DNA of 64,000 nucleotides from Niabella agricola (GCF_021538615.1 NZ_JAJHIZ010000003.1:3038001-3102000); one strand, 5' to 3'. Counted from the first letter of the stretch, positions 51,556-61,560 are shown. Numbers and translations are program-made. Notes: generated by a model not told the origin, from the letters alone.

Positions 51556-52365
51556 ATGTTGATGAAAATACATACCAAGGACCTGGTAAAGCGTTATGGC
51601 GAACGTACGGTGGTAAACCACGTTTCTTTTGAGGTGAACCAGGGCGAAATTGTAGGCTTGCTGGGGCCAAACGGTGCGGGTAAAACCACGTCGTTTTACC
51701 AGGTGGTGGGCCTGATCAAGCCCGACGAAGGGGATGTATTTTTAAATGATCTGAACATTACCAAGCTGCCAATGTATAAACGGGCACAGATGGGTATTGG
51801 TTACCTCCCGCAGGAAGCGTCCGTTTTCCGGAAGCTGAGCGTAGAGGACAATATTTCGGCCGTATTGGAAATGACCAAACTTCCGCGGGCGGAACAAAAG
51901 GAGAAATTGGAATCGCTGCTGGCTGAGTTCCGGCTGGGGCATGTGCGGAAGAGCAACGGCGATGTGCTGAGCGGCGGGGAACGAAGAAGAACGGAGATTG
52001 CAAGAGCGCTTGCAGTAAACCCAAGGTTTATCCTGCTGGATGAGCCCTTTGCAGGGATCGACCCCATTGCCGTGGAAGATATCCAGAGTATTGTGGCCCG
52101 GTTAAAATACAAAAATATCGGCATCCTGATCACGGATCATAACGTAAACGAAACCCTCTCGATATGTGATCGAGCCTATTTGCTGATCGACGGAAAGATC
52201 TTTGAGAAAGGTACCGCTGAAGAATTGGCCGCCAATGAACAGGTGCGGCGCCTATACCTGGGCCGGAATTTCGAGCTGAAACGGAAAGATTACCTGCATG
52301 AAGAAGCCCAGCAAAACTCTGCTCAGGAACAAACAGCATCCGAAAACGAAGCAACCGGTCTTTAA
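51556..52365 (+). CDS. lptB: LPS export ABC transporter ATP-binding protein LptB
   Basis: 269 residues from ATG 51556 (ATG 51562 also possible); upstream in-frame codons are not conserved and precede the promoter box. Walker [11 protein letters not shown]-loop YLPQEASVF, signature LSGGERRR, Walker [14 protein letters not shown] and switch HNV. The [11 protein letters not shown] segment is characteristic of LptB. ATPase of the LptBFG extractor; the C-terminal ~20 residues are an extra Gln/Glu-rich tail. LptC lies 1.3 kb away on the other strand. Confidence 0.92.
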   Translation: MLMKIHTKDLVKRYGERTVVNHVSFEVNQGEIVGLLGPNGAGKTTSFYQVVGLIKPDEGDVFLNDLNITKLPMYKRAQMGIGYLPQEASVFRKLSVEDNISAVLEMTKLPRAEQKEKLESLLAEFRLGHVRKSNGDVLSGGERRRTEIARALAVNPRFILLDEPFAGIDPIAVEDIQSIVARLKYKNIGILITDHNVNETLSICDRAYLLIDGKIFEKGTAEELAANEQVRRLYLGRNFELKRKDYLHEEAQQNSAQEQTASENEATGL

Positions 52366-52389
52366 CTTCACGGCAGCTTTATATTTATA

Positions 52390-52674
52390 TTACGAGGTTG
52401 CCGGCTGGTCTTCGGGTGCTTCCAGCTTATGCTCCTTCGAAAATTGATTGCGGTGTTCCGTAAACCTGCTGATGACCTCGTTTACCTGCTCAACAGATGT
52501 ATTGATATTTTCATGTATATCCGGAAGGGCTAGTTCCAGTACGGTAACACCAAGATTCATATTTTCCGCTTCGATCTGTGCAATCTTTTTCAAAACAGCA
52601 GTTTCACTGTTTTTAAGATCCTCCAGTTCCCGCAGGATCTTGTCCATGGCTGTTAATTGTTCTCTTTTGTCCAT
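52390..52674 (-). CDS. Small coiled-coil protein of unknown function
   Basis: 94 residues from ATG 52674 (MDKREQLTAMDKIL); an in-frame extension to 52725 is possible. Long helix with heptad pattern (LRELEDLKNSETAVLKKIAQIEAE), then a second helix (INTSVEQVNEVISRF) and an acidic tail. No domain recognised. Confidence 0.6.
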   Translation of the reverse strand: MDKREQLTAMDKILRELEDLKNSETAVLKKIAQIEAENMNLGVTVLELALPDIHENINTSVEQVNEVISRFTEHRNQFSKEHKLEAPEDQPATS

Positions 52675-52814
52675 AACCTGTTTTTTGGGGTGAAGGGTGA
52701 TCAACCCGATAATGGAATCAACCAAACAGGCTCAAATAGCGTGCAAGACTGCTTTTCTGCTAAGGCTTTTGCGTTTCTTTTACATATAGTCCTGCTGTTT
52801 AATAATAAACGCGG

Positions 52815-53639
52815 CTAGCTATCCAGGAACAGGTCGGTGTAAAGCGGCCCTCCGGGCGTAATTGCATAAGCGTCGAAGTCGGTGATGCCTTCGGCTTTCA
52901 GTACTTCCTCGTCCAGGAAGCAATTACCAGTACAGCGACGCGCTTCTTTTTGTAAGACATAGAACGCGGCGTCTGCCACAATCCGGGGTGTGCGGCTCAT
53001 ATTGGCCAGGGCCTGTCCGCCCAGCAGGTTGCGCACGGCTGCCGTGTCAATGGTGGTTTTGGGCCATAATGCATTGGCCGCAATGGGAATATTTTTAAAT
53101 TCTTCAGCCCATCCCAGCGTTAACAGGCTCATATTGTACTTGGAGATGGTATAGGCAATATGCGGTCCCAGCCATTTGGGATTAAGGTTGATGGGAGGTG
53201 ACAGCGTAAGAATATGTGCGTTGGATGATTTTTTAAGATGGGGCAGGGCGGCCTGTACCATTAAAAAACTTCCCCGTACATTAATATCCTGCATCAGGTC
53301 ATATCTTTTCCGGGGTGTGGCTGCCGTATCTGTTAAGGAAATTGCCGAGGCATTGTTGATGACAATGTCGATGCCGCCAAAGGTTTCCACCGCTGCCTTC
53401 ATTACATGCTGTACCTGGTCCTCCTCCCGTACGTCACAGGGCACTGGCAATGCCCGGCCCCCAGCTGTATTTATTGCTTCGGCAGCCGAATAAATGGTGC
53501 CTCCAAGCTTTTCGTTTTCGGTTACCGACTTGGCGGCAATAACGATATTGGCGCCTTCCGCAGCAAGCTTCAGGGCTATGGCCTTTCCAATGCCACGGGT
53601 GGCGCCGGAAATAACAATGGTTTTATCCTTAAAAATCAT
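52815..53639 (-). CDS. Short-chain dehydrogenase/reductase, HSDL2-like
   Basis: 274 residues. Cofactor motif GATRGIGKAIA (~11-21), NNASAISL, and active-site Tyr/Lys in YTISKYNMS (~160-168). The LTLSPPINLNPKWLG stretch is typical of the hydroxysteroid-dehydrogenase-like 2 group. The Ser of the usual triad is in TLSPP. Substrate unknown. Confidence 0.9.
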   Translation of the reverse strand: MIFKDKTIVISGATRGIGKAIALKLAAEGANIVIAAKSVTENEKLGGTIYSAAEAINTAGGRALPVPCDVREEDQVQHVMKAAVETFGGIDIVINNASAISLTDTAATPRKRYDLMQDINVRGSFLMVQAALPHLKKSSNAHILTLSPPINLNPKWLGPHIAYTISKYNMSLLTLGWAEEFKNIPIAANALWPKTTIDTAAVRNLLGGQALANMSRTPRIVADAAFYVLQKEARRCTGNCFLDEEVLKAEGITDFDAYAITPGGPLYTDLFLDS

Positions 53640-53704
53640 AGGGTAAATTACGAAAACAAACCCATTCCAGTAAAAAAATGACTGTTGAGAAGCTTTGTAG
53701 TTGC

Positions 53705-54361
53705 TTACTTTTTTGGAGGTTGCGCTCCGGTTTTACCGGAGGCTCCTGTTTGGCCGGGGGCGCCTTTAGCAGAAGAAGTATCCACCGGACCTGGAACCCC
53801 GGTTGAACCGGGAATGGCCCCCGGGGCCATCTGCGCCTGGCCATGCGCATTTTTGAATTTTACGTCTTTCAGATCCTGGGTTGCCTCCAGGCCATGATCG
53901 CCCTGCACCCGTTGATCGTGGGCATTATACCGGGCCGGTTTATCGGTATAAAAAAGCTGTTTGTTCTGGTCCCACCAGAGATCCTGGCAATATAGGGTAT
54001 CTCCTTTTACCGATACCACCCGCACACTGTCACGAAGATAGATCATGCTGATGGATTCCATGTATTTGCCGTATTTGCTGTCGAGCTTGCTTTCGATTTT
54101 GGCGCTGTCGTTATAGAAGTCTACATGCAATGTTTTGGGAAATTCTGTATAAACCGTATCCGCCTGCACGCGAAGCATAATGGGAGCGGTGAGCCGGGCT
54201 TTGACTTTGCCTCCCTGCGACAGGTAACTTTCTACTTTCAGTGCTTTGTCGGTCATGGAAACCTTTTTGCTAAGCGCGTTGATCTCCTCGTCTGTATTTT
54301 CACAGGCGGTCAAAAGCAGCAGCACTGCAGCAAGTAAAACGTATGATGAACGTAACTTCAA
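53705..54361 (-). CDS. lptC: LPS export protein LptC, with collagen-like C-terminal tail
   Basis: 218 residues. Lipoprotein-type signal (MKLRSSYVLL...LLTACENTDEE). The OstA-like beta-jellyroll follows (KARLTAPIMLRVQADTVYTEFP; YCQDLWWDQNKQLFYTDKPARY; VQGDHGLEATQDL), as in LptC. From about residue 181 the tail is G-rich with many G-x-x triplets (GVPGPVD, GAPGQTGASGKTG) and ends in PPKK; LptC proteins normally lack this. Third of three adjacent minus-strand genes with coaX and the membrane-protein gene. Bridges LptBFG to the periplasmic chain. Confidence 0.85.
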   Translation of the reverse strand: MKLRSSYVLLAAVLLLLTACENTDEEINALSKKVSMTDKALKVESYLSQGGKVKARLTAPIMLRVQADTVYTEFPKTLHVDFYNDSAKIESKLDSKYGKYMESISMIYLRDSVRVVSVKGDTLYCQDLWWDQNKQLFYTDKPARYNAHDQRVQGDHGLEATQDLKDVKFKNAHGQAQMAPGAIPGSTGVPGPVDTSSAKGAPGQTGASGKTGAQPPKK

Positions 54362-54412
54362 AACCTGTTTATTGCAAAAATAATGTAAATCTGCCAGGAT
54401 CCGCCGGCCGGC

Positions 54413-55819
54413 TTAGCGGTCGCCGTTCCGGCGCTTGCCGAACCACATATCAGTCAGGGAGAAACCCACCGTTACCCGGTACATGTTCTCCTGCAGAACG
54501 CTCTTGCTGCTGCCCCGTTTCATGTATTCAAGCCCCAGATTGATCATAGTGGCCTGTCCTCTTGCCTGCTGGTTGTAGTTGGCCAGGGGCAGCCCGATAC
54601 CTGCTGTAACGCCATACAACGGCAGCTGTTCTCCACGGAGTTTGATGTAATCCGGGCCGGTGAAAAATCCAATCCGGTAATACATCTGGCTGAGGTAATT
54701 TTTTTTGGTAACGGGGCTAAATTCTGCACCGATCTTTAGTTTCCAGTTGCTGGCCACTGCTGTATCGGGCAGGTTATTTTCCCGGTACTGCTGCCAGTTT
54801 GTTGTAGTAAAGTCCGCCCCAAATAACCAGCCGGCTTCCGTTTGGGTCTGGGCTTTTTGGAGAATAAATCCTGCTGTAAGGTTGGAGGGATACCGGAGGG
54901 TTGATTTAAACCCGCTGGAATCGACAATCTGCACCGCGCCGGTAGTATTATCCACTGCGCTGGAAGTATGGGCAAAATTGGTATTGATCTTTTGCTGCCA
55001 GTTGCCATATACCCCGATTCCCAGAAACAACTTATCGCTCACTTTTCCCTGGTACTGCAGACCCGCATCGGCATAAATGCCGCCCATGGAGGTTTTAGCA
55101 TCCCAGATCCCAGTGTGGTAAACAGTTGAATCGTTAATCAGGTTCCGGTGCTGGGTATAGTCCTTCGAGCCAAAAAGATAGCCCCCGTTAATTCCCAGGC
55201 TGAGATAATGGTTCTTTGCAAGGGCAAATTTAACCCCTGTACCCAGGGATGCCAGGTAGGTACCACCGGATCCTTCAAAAACGGTGATTGCCGAATCGAT
55301 GGCCTCTCCGGTATTTTCATCTCGGAGCGGACCGCTGGTATTCTGGATTTTATAGCTGATCCGGTTCAACGGCCGCAAACCCAGGGCCATACCCCAGTTG
55401 CGGCGGAGCGGAATACCCAGCGAGATCCGGTTAAAGATCAGGTTGCTGGATGTAAAGCGCGATTGCTGCGATTTGTCGATCAATGTACGGCCGGTACCCT
55501 CAATTCCGATATCCAGTATTGCCCGTCCCTGCAATTGTTTGCGGGTGCCGGGTTCGGTAATCGACAGAAAAAAGGCATAAGAGGCCGGGTTGGCATAGTT
55601 TACGGAAGAATAGCTGTTATATGCTGCGGAAACACCGCCCATACCCCTGCTGGTGGCGCTGGATGAAGATATCTCATCCCCCAGGCCATATCTTGAATAT
55701 GGGGAATTATCCTGGGCGTTTGTAACAAAACCGAAGCCGGTTAAACAAACGGCTGCGGCAATACGTTTTATTACAGACGCGTCCAATTTTCTAAGCGTTG
55801 TTAACTTCACTAATAGCAT
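54413..55819 (-). CDS. Outer-membrane beta-barrel protein of unknown function
   Basis: 468 residues. Signal peptide within ~18-36 (RIAAAVCLTGFGFVTNAQ), then YSRYGLGD and RGMGGVSAAYNSYSSVNYANPASYAFF, a start common to the FadL/OmpP1-like family of Bacteroidota porins. Beta strands throughout, ending RVTVGFSLTDMWFGKRRN. Overlaps the 3' end of coaX by 29 bp and is 51 bp before lptC. This coaX, membrane protein, lptC order appears in relatives to my knowledge. Function unknown. Confidence 0.78.
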   Translation of the reverse strand: MLLVKLTTLRKLDASVIKRIAAAVCLTGFGFVTNAQDNSPYSRYGLGDEISSSSATSRGMGGVSAAYNSYSSVNYANPASYAFFLSITEPGTRKQLQGRAILDIGIEGTGRTLIDKSQQSRFTSSNLIFNRISLGIPLRRNWGMALGLRPLNRISYKIQNTSGPLRDENTGEAIDSAITVFEGSGGTYLASLGTGVKFALAKNHYLSLGINGGYLFGSKDYTQHRNLINDSTVYHTGIWDAKTSMGGIYADAGLQYQGKVSDKLFLGIGVYGNWQQKINTNFAHTSSAVDNTTGAVQIVDSSGFKSTLRYPSNLTAGFILQKAQTQTEAGWLFGADFTTTNWQQYRENNLPDTAVASNWKLKIGAEFSPVTKKNYLSQMYYRIGFFTGPDYIKLRGEQLPLYGVTAGIGLPLANYNQQARGQATMINLGLEYMKRGSSKSVLQENMYRVTVGFSLTDMWFGKRRNGDR

Positions 55820-56519
55820 ATAGGCCTTTAAATATTAATTCAGGGTCGGCAAATATCCTGCTTTTCAGGTGTGATGCCAAATGTTGCATATCCCCACCGG
55901 TTAATACCACGTTAAAGTTGTCGAATTTTTCCTCGTAAGCTGCTATAAACCCATCCAGTTCATAGGCCATTCCCAGGATAACACCGGATAAAATATTGGT
56001 TTCTGTATCATACCCCATCAATGGAACATCTGCTTTTGGGGCAACAAGAGGCAACTTTGCAGTATAATACTGCATGGACTTTAGCCGCATTTCCAATCCC
56101 GGTGAAATAGCACCGCCCACCAGTTCCCGGTACTTATTTACAAAATTGAGGGTAACGCAGGTGCCCAGCCCGATCAGGAGCAGGTTTTTGCCGGGATAAA
56201 AATGCACGCCGCCCGAAGCAATGGCCAGCCGGTCTGAGCCAATGGTTTCGGGTTTGCCTACCGGTGTGGTAATGGGCAGTTGGGACTGGTAATTGAGCAG
56301 GTGAAAACGGGTAGTGTCTTTTAAAACCGTCTCTATCTCTTCATTATGATGGATAACCGAAGACAGAATGGACTTTGCCGGTTGATAAGCCTCGACCAGC
56401 GATCGGATGGTTGCTGTGGTGTCATCCTGCAGTACAAGGGTTTTTGTAAGTTCATTGTTATGAAAAACAGCAACTTTTTTCCTTGTATTTCCAAAGTCGA
56501 AACAAAGTGTGGTAGACAT
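55791..56519 (-). CDS. coaX: Type III pantothenate kinase
   Basis: 242 residues from ATG 56519 (MSTTLCFDFGNTRKK, with the phosphate-binding DFGNT motif). ASKHA-fold enzyme: GSDRLAIASG (~95) with the catalytic Asp, GLGTCVTLNFV, GGAISPGLEMR, VVLTGGD. Makes 4'-phosphopantothenate, first step of CoA synthesis. Start of the operon continuing into the membrane protein and lptC. Confidence 0.95.
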   Translation of the reverse strand: MSTTLCFDFGNTRKKVAVFHNNELTKTLVLQDDTTATIRSLVEAYQPAKSILSSVIHHNEEIETVLKDTTRFHLLNYQSQLPITTPVGKPETIGSDRLAIASGGVHFYPGKNLLLIGLGTCVTLNFVNKYRELVGGAISPGLEMRLKSMQYYTAKLPLVAPKADVPLMGYDTETNILSGVILGMAYELDGFIAAYEEKFDNFNVVLTGGDMQHLASHLKSRIFADPELIFKGLYAISEVNNA

Positions 56520-56613
56520 AAAGTGCAAGTAAATAAAAAATCAGGAACTTTTCCCCCCTTTCTTATAATCATGTAGTGAGGGTCTGGAACCGGCAGAATC
56601 TGGTCTTTCCGGC

Positions 56614-57252
56614 CTATTTCAGATCAAATCCGCTCAGGTTTCGGAAATGACCATTCATTTGTATCTTTTGTTTTAGTGCGTTCATCTGTTCAAAAACCGG
56701 CAGTGTTTTTTCAAAATGCCGCTTCAGGTATTCCTGCCGTTGTCGTTCCTGGGTCAGTTGTAAAAATTCATATTCCTCCTCGATGGTAAGACCGGAATGG
56801 TGTGCGATATCATAGGCGGTTAACAGATGATCCTCTTTCCGGAACTCTTTTTTTACCTGCAGGTAGTCGTGTAGGGCACGCATTTGCTTTACCAGCTGCA
56901 GCATTACCTCAGGATTGCCGTTCCGGTTGTTTTGCGGGTAATTGACAATGGCTCCGGAATAGAGTTTTTCCGGGATCTCCCGGATTACTTCTAAAATCCG
57001 AAACAGATCACCTCCTTTTGTATGAATGTCCATTTCGCCATTTTCATAGGTCTTTACTATCTCCTCCACGTGCACCAATGAGCCCCATTCCTGGAGCTGG
57101 TTGTTGACAACCACCGGTATCCCAAACGGTTTATGGCTGGTAGCCGATTCGTGGATCAGTTGTTTATACCTGGGTTCAAAAATATGCAGGTTTACCTGTT
57201 CTCCGGGAAATACAACGATCGACAACGGAAATATCGGTATGAAATTGGTCAT
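56614..57252 (-). CDS. Lon-substrate-binding (LON N-terminal) domain protein
   Basis: 212 residues from ATG 57252 (MTNFIPIFPLSIVVFPGEQVNLHIFEPRY). This is the stand-alone LON-N domain as in Bacteroidota LON peptidase substrate-binding proteins: beta barrel, then helical bundle with HHSGLTIEEEYEFLQL. No ATPase or protease part. May recognise substrates for a protease, or act otherwise. Confidence 0.9.
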   Translation of the reverse strand: MTNFIPIFPLSIVVFPGEQVNLHIFEPRYKQLIHESATSHKPFGIPVVVNNQLQEWGSLVHVEEIVKTYENGEMDIHTKGGDLFRILEVIREIPEKLYSGAIVNYPQNNRNGNPEVMLQLVKQMRALHDYLQVKKEFRKEDHLLTAYDIAHHSGLTIEEEYEFLQLTQERQRQEYLKRHFEKTLPVFEQMNALKQKIQMNGHFRNLSGFDLK

Positions 57253-57464
57253 GCCCAAAGGTAAAAAAAGTTTAAGGTCTGTGTTTTTATTAATTTTTAA
57301 TAGACCACCAAACAGAAATAAGACTCCGGAAATTGGGGTCGGAACCTGGTCTGTGATGGGAGACAGGAGCAGCCGGTAAGAGCCTTCCATTTTCAGAGGC
57401 GGCTAAAAATCGCAGGCTGTCTTCTTTTCAAACTATAATTGTTCCGTATTTTAGCGATAATTAT

Positions 57465-58370
57465 ATGTGGAGCACGCTCATAACCGGGGTACAACAGGGC
57501 GATATGAAAAGTATCGCCCGGGCTATCAGTCTTGTAGAAAATGAGCAGGAAGGATATGCCGCTTTCCTGGAGAGTCTCCGGCAGCATGCCGTTCCCGTGG
57601 TAGGCATTACCGGTCCTCCGGGGGCGGGAAAAAGTACCTTAACAGACGCACTGATAGGATTAGCGATAGCCGAGGGCAAAAGAGTGGCGGTGATCTGCGT
57701 GGACCCCTCCTCTCCTTTTCATTTGGGAGCGCTTTTGGGCGACCGCATCCGCTTAAACCGGTGGTACCTGGATGAACGGGTTTTTATCCGTTCGCTTGCG
57801 AGCCGGGGTGCAATGGGCGGGCTCAATCCGAAAGTCATTGAAATCACCGACTTGCTGAAAGCTGCGCCTTTCGATCTCATTATTGTTGAAACGGTGGGCG
57901 TGGGACAAAGTGAAATTGAGATTGCCGGACTGGCAGACGTAACAATTGTGGTGCTGGTGCCGGAGGCTGGTGATGAAGTTCAAACGATGAAGGCTGGCTT
58001 AATGGAAATTGCAGACATCTTTGTGGTGAACAAGAGCGACCGCCCGGGTGCCGATCTTTTTATAAAGCATCTGCGGCAGATGCTGGCACCGGCGTTTTCC
58101 AGAACAACCGGATTGCTGCCGGTGATACCTACAGTGGCTCATGAAATGAAGGGGGTGGACGTATTGTATCAGCAACTGCTTGAGAAAATTGCAGCGGCTG
58201 TTCCAAATGAGCGAAAGAGCTGGCTTTTGGCAGAGAAAGCATACCTGCTCCTTCAAAAAAAACGGATGCAGGGCATCGATAAAAGGGCGTTAAAAGAAGC
58301 GATAGAGGCCGAAATGAAAACGGGCCGGTTTAATTTATACCGGTTTGTAAAAAACGGAGCTCCGCAATAA
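57465..58370 (+). CDS. meaB: Methylmalonyl-CoA mutase-associated GTPase MeaB
   Basis: 301 residues. G1 GPPGAGKST (~50), switch/base motifs VDPSSPFHLGALLGDRIR (~76-93), VETVGVGQSEIE (~145) and NKSD (~185). GTPase chaperone protecting the B12-dependent mutase; the mutase genes are not in this window. Length normal (~320). A TATTTTAG box at 57447-57454 lies 11 bases before the start. Confidence 0.94.
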   Translation: MWSTLITGVQQGDMKSIARAISLVENEQEGYAAFLESLRQHAVPVVGITGPPGAGKSTLTDALIGLAIAEGKRVAVICVDPSSPFHLGALLGDRIRLNRWYLDERVFIRSLASRGAMGGLNPKVIEITDLLKAAPFDLIIVETVGVGQSEIEIAGLADVTIVVLVPEAGDEVQTMKAGLMEIADIFVVNKSDRPGADLFIKHLRQMLAPAFSRTTGLLPVIPTVAHEMKGVDVLYQQLLEKIAAAVPNERKSWLLAEKAYLLLQKKRMQGIDKRALKEAIEAEMKTGRFNLYRFVKNGAPQ

Positions 58371-58381
58371 CTGGTCTGCGC

Positions 58382-59197
58382 TCAGGAGCCCTGCAAATGA
58401 TTTTGAATGCCTACGGGTGCCGTAATCAGTTTTTCTGAGATCGATTTTTGCAGCAATTCATTATTGGTCAGGACGCTGTTTCGTTCTTTTTCTTTATGGT
58501 AAATATGAAAAACGATCGCGCTGTGCTTTACCACCATTTTTGATATTCCAAGATTGATGAGCCGGGCAGCAATTTCATTGTCTTCCCTTCCCCAGCCCTG
58601 TATTTCCTCGTTATAGCCATTAACCGCCATCAGGTCCTTTCTCCAAAAAGCCATATTACAACCTCTTAAATAGAAGATGTCGGCTGCCCGGTGCCTTTTA
58701 TAAAGTTTGGTAAGGATCGGAATCCGCAAGCCGTTGTTTTTATTTAGCGAACTCCAGCGGAAAATGGAAGCTTTTCCTTGCCGGCGGTCCAGTAATCTTT
58801 TGGAATAGGCTTCACTCAGAATCACCCGGCTGCCGGTGGCAAAGCATCCGGGGCGGCTTAAACGGAGATGGTCTTCTACAAACCGTTTATGAAGGATCAG
58901 ATCGCTATCTATCTGGATGATATACGCGTAATTTGCTTTGGCGATGGCCTTGTTCCGGATCCTGGCCAGCTGAAAGCCTTCGTCCGGCTGCCATACATGG
59001 ATGAGCGGAACCGGGAACAGGGGCCGGAACCGCTCGATCAGGTCATGGGTTTCACGTGTGGATCCGTCATCCGCAACAATGACCTCATTGGGCATCCGGC
59101 TTTGCCTTAATATACTTTTCAGGCAACACTCCAGTGCTTCCGGCCAGTTATAGGTGGAAATAATTAATGAGGAAGTTGGATAACTTTTTTTAATCAT
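58382..59197 (-). CDS. Family 2 glycosyltransferase
   Basis: 271 residues from ATG 59197 (MIKKSYPTSSLIISTYNWPE); ATG 59233 is possible. GT-A fold: STYNWPEALECCLKSI, EVIVADDGSTR with the metal-binding DDGS, IIQIDSDLILHKRFV, then GWGREDNEIAARL (~215) with the ED catalytic motif. Membrane helices absent. Resembles chondroitin/galactosyltransferase-type GT2 (ExoU-like). Likely cell-surface glycan synthesis; acceptor unknown. Confidence 0.9.
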   Translation of the reverse strand: MIKKSYPTSSLIISTYNWPEALECCLKSILRQSRMPNEVIVADDGSTRETHDLIERFRPLFPVPLIHVWQPDEGFQLARIRNKAIAKANYAYIIQIDSDLILHKRFVEDHLRLSRPGCFATGSRVILSEAYSKRLLDRRQGKASIFRWSSLNKNNGLRIPILTKLYKRHRAADIFYLRGCNMAFWRKDLMAVNGYNEEIQGWGREDNEIAARLINLGISKMVVKHSAIVFHIYHKEKERNSVLTNNELLQKSISEKLITAPVGIQNHLQGS

Positions 59198-59851
59198 GCC
59201 GTGTTCATCTTGAGCGAGCCATTGCTGCAGCAATTTCTTTTTTGGTCCGTTACTTTTAATCTTTTCGAATACTGTTTCCTTTTCCGGCTGCCGGTTGTGA
59301 GCTCCTTGTAGGGTGCATGCAGCCTGTTTTTAACCATTTACCGGCGGCGTTCCGGTAAAATCCTGTTCCAACGGGGCCGTTTCACCAACACCGTTGACAA
59401 AAATAAGGGAGATCTTGTTGCCGCACTGCGATGTTTTATGCCAATAGCATCCTATCTGAATCCGGGCAGGTGGTTGAATGCGGCAATCCTGCAACGAGGC
59501 TCCCTGGGAATTATTAAAGAGCGCCGGTGCTTTTCCCCGAACTGCGTCATGCTTTGACTTATTGGTCGGCAGTTCGTTTTGTGTTACTAAAAGACCGGGG
59601 CGGCCATCTTTGGCCGGTTTTGTGCAGCATCGACCGGTTGCGGGTAAACGTTTCCGGATCTGCCCGGTTGCGCTGCCATTCTGTTATCTGTGTTTGAATA
59701 CAAATGCCGGAATACTGCTTCTAACGTGCCGTCTCTTGCAAAATACCATTACACAAAGGTATTGATTCGCTGTATATCTTTCGAATAATTAAGCGCACGG
59801 CTATAAGGAGTCCGGCCCTGGGGCATTGAGCTCCGGCATTTGTGCAGGATG
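59198..59851. other. Intergenic, nothing recognised
   Basis: ~650 bp between two minus-strand genes. No credible gene: a 95-codon open stretch at 59478-59765 is Cys/Arg-rich, without known motif, a signal peptide or a promoter box. No clear hairpin, repeat or RNA gene seen. Confidence 0.5.
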
Positions 59852-60568
59852 CTACTTTCGCTTTTGCAATTGTTGCAGGGTAGCCTTCAGGTCCTTGTGC
59901 AAAGGCGCTTCCAGTTCCAGCCAGTTCCCATCTGGCGCCTGAATTTTTAATTGAGCTGCATGCAGGGCTAAGCGGTTCAGTAAGGGTCGCTCCTCCAAAT
60001 GATCTTTCGAGAGGTTGAATTTTGATTTAAACGAAGATAAATAGACCGGCCTGCCATCTCCATAGAGCGCATCAACTGCCAGCGGATGCCCGATCTCTTT
60101 TGCATGGATCCGTATCTGGTGCGTTCGGCCTGTATGGATCCGGAATTCCATCCAGCTGTAAATGGTAAAATTATCCAGTACCTTAAAATCAGTTAATGCC
60201 GGCTTACCCCGCCGGTGAATGATCATGGAGCCCCGCTTTACCATGTTTTCGGCGATTGGAGCATCGATACTACCCGAATGCTCTGATACCGACCCAATGA
60301 CCAGGCCATTATAAATTTTTATTGTTTTGCGGGCCTCAAACTGCTGGCAAAAGTACCTGTGCGCTTCAGTATGTTTTCCAAAAATGATCAATCCGCTGGT
60401 TTCACGATCCAGCCGGTGAATGGTAAAAACATCCGGATAACGTTGCAGCAGCAGTTCTTTAAGCGAAACCTCCTTGCCTTCCCGGTCCGGAATAGAAAGC
60501 AGCCCGGAAGGTTTATTCAGGGCCACCAGGTCATCATTTTCAAAAACAATTAAATCCTGAAGCTTCAT
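59852..60568 (-). CDS. RluA-family RNA pseudouridine synthase
   Basis: 238 residues. Catalytic HRLDRETSGLIIF with the nucleophile Asp (~52), then RYFCQQFEARKTIKIYNGLV, the RTHQIRIHAKEIGHPLAVDALYG stretch and no S4 domain. Isomerises uridine in tRNA or rRNA; which site cannot be told. Confidence 0.93.
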   Translation of the reverse strand: MKLQDLIVFENDDLVALNKPSGLLSIPDREGKEVSLKELLLQRYPDVFTIHRLDRETSGLIIFGKHTEAHRYFCQQFEARKTIKIYNGLVIGSVSEHSGSIDAPIAENMVKRGSMIIHRRGKPALTDFKVLDNFTIYSWMEFRIHTGRTHQIRIHAKEIGHPLAVDALYGDGRPVYLSSFKSKFNLSKDHLEERPLLNRLALHAAQLKIQAPDGNWLELEAPLHKDLKATLQQLQKRK

Positions 60569-60639
60569 ATTTATTTAAGGTACGTTTGTGGTTAGCGGGG
60601 GCATTTTCCCCCCTGAAACCGTCAGCGAAGGGCAGCAGT

Positions 60640-61560
60640 TTATTTTTTTCCTTTTCCAAAAAATTTAAGGTTACGTACTTCCTTTTCTGTCAGGAAACGA
60701 AATTTGCCGCGCTCAATATTCTTTTTGGTAAGCCCGCCGAACATCACCCGGTCCAGGTGTTTTACCTCGTATCCCACGGATTCAAAAATGCGGCGCACAA
60801 TGCGGTTCCGGCCATTGTGTATTTCAATCCCGATCTGTGTTTTGTCCTTCATATCGGAATAGGCAAGCACATCCACCGGTGCAGGGCCGTCTTCCAGTAC
60901 TACCCCTTTCAGTATTTTGTCAAAGTCTTTCTTTTCAAGAGGCTTGTTCAATGTGGCGGCGTAGATTTTTTTTATCTCATTGCTAGGGTGGGTGAGTTGC
61001 TGGGCCAGTTCTCCGTCGTTGGTGATCAGCAGCACTCCGGAGGTGTTCCGGTCCAGGCGCCCTACAGGATATACCCTTTCGGTGGTTGCCGTTTTAATAA
61101 GGTCCAGTACCGTTTTGCGTTTTTGCGGATCATCTGTTGTGGTAATATAATCTTTGGGCTTGTTCAACAGGATATAAACCAGGTTTTTGGCCGGGGTTAC
61201 TTTTTTATTGTTTACAGTGATCACATCGGCCGGCTGCACCTTATAGCCCGGTTCCATAACTACAGCGGCGTTTACCTTTACTTTTCCGTCTTTGATCAGT
61301 TCGGCTGCATCTCTTCTGGAACAGATACCACTATGGGCCAGGTATTTATTTAAGGGCATTTGTGCCGCTGCCGTGGTTTTACGTTCAATTTTGGGTGCTG
61401 CGCTCTGGGTTGCTTTGGCTGCGGCCTCGGCCTTCTTTTGCTCAAAGAAAGCAGCCCGCTCTTTTTTATATTGTCTTTTTTCCTGCTTAAAGGCTTCTTT
61501 TATAGCAGCATTGCTTTTCTTGTTTGCAAATTTTGCAAAGCGGGGATCTATTTTTTTCAT
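60640..61560 (-). CDS. RsuA/RluB-family pseudouridine synthase with basic N-terminal extension
   Basis: 306 residues. A Lys/Glu/Ala-rich ~70-residue extension (KKERAAFFEQKKAEAAAKATQ), then an S4 RNA-binding domain (MPLNKYLAHSGICSRRDAAELIKDGKVKVN), then catalytic GRLDRNTSGVLLITND (~165), and IEIHNGRNRIVRRIFE. Modifies 16S or 23S rRNA. The extension is probably disordered and RNA-binding. Confidence 0.93.
   Translation of the reverse strand: MKKIDPRFAKFANKKSNAAIKEAFKQEKRQYKKERAAFFEQKKAEAAAKATQSAAPKIERKTTAAAQMPLNKYLAHSGICSRRDAAELIKDGKVKVNAAVVMEPGYKVQPADVITVNNKKVTPAKNLVYILLNKPKDYITTTDDPQKRKTVLDLIKTATTERVYPVGRLDRNTSGVLLITNDGELAQQLTHPSNEIKKIYAATLNKPLEKKDFDKILKGVVLEDGPAPVDVLAYSDMKDKTQIGIEIHNGRNRIVRRIFESVGYEVKHLDRVMFGGLTKKNIERGKFRFLTEKEVRNLKFFGKGKK

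Noticed and set aside
59478..59765. 95-codon frame in the intergenic region before the RluA gene
   Set aside because: Cys/Arg-rich, no signal peptide, no promoter and no known family; more likely chance.
60586..61353. 255-codon plus-strand frame over the RsuA-type gene
   Set aside because: Shadow of the pseudouridine synthase coding strand.
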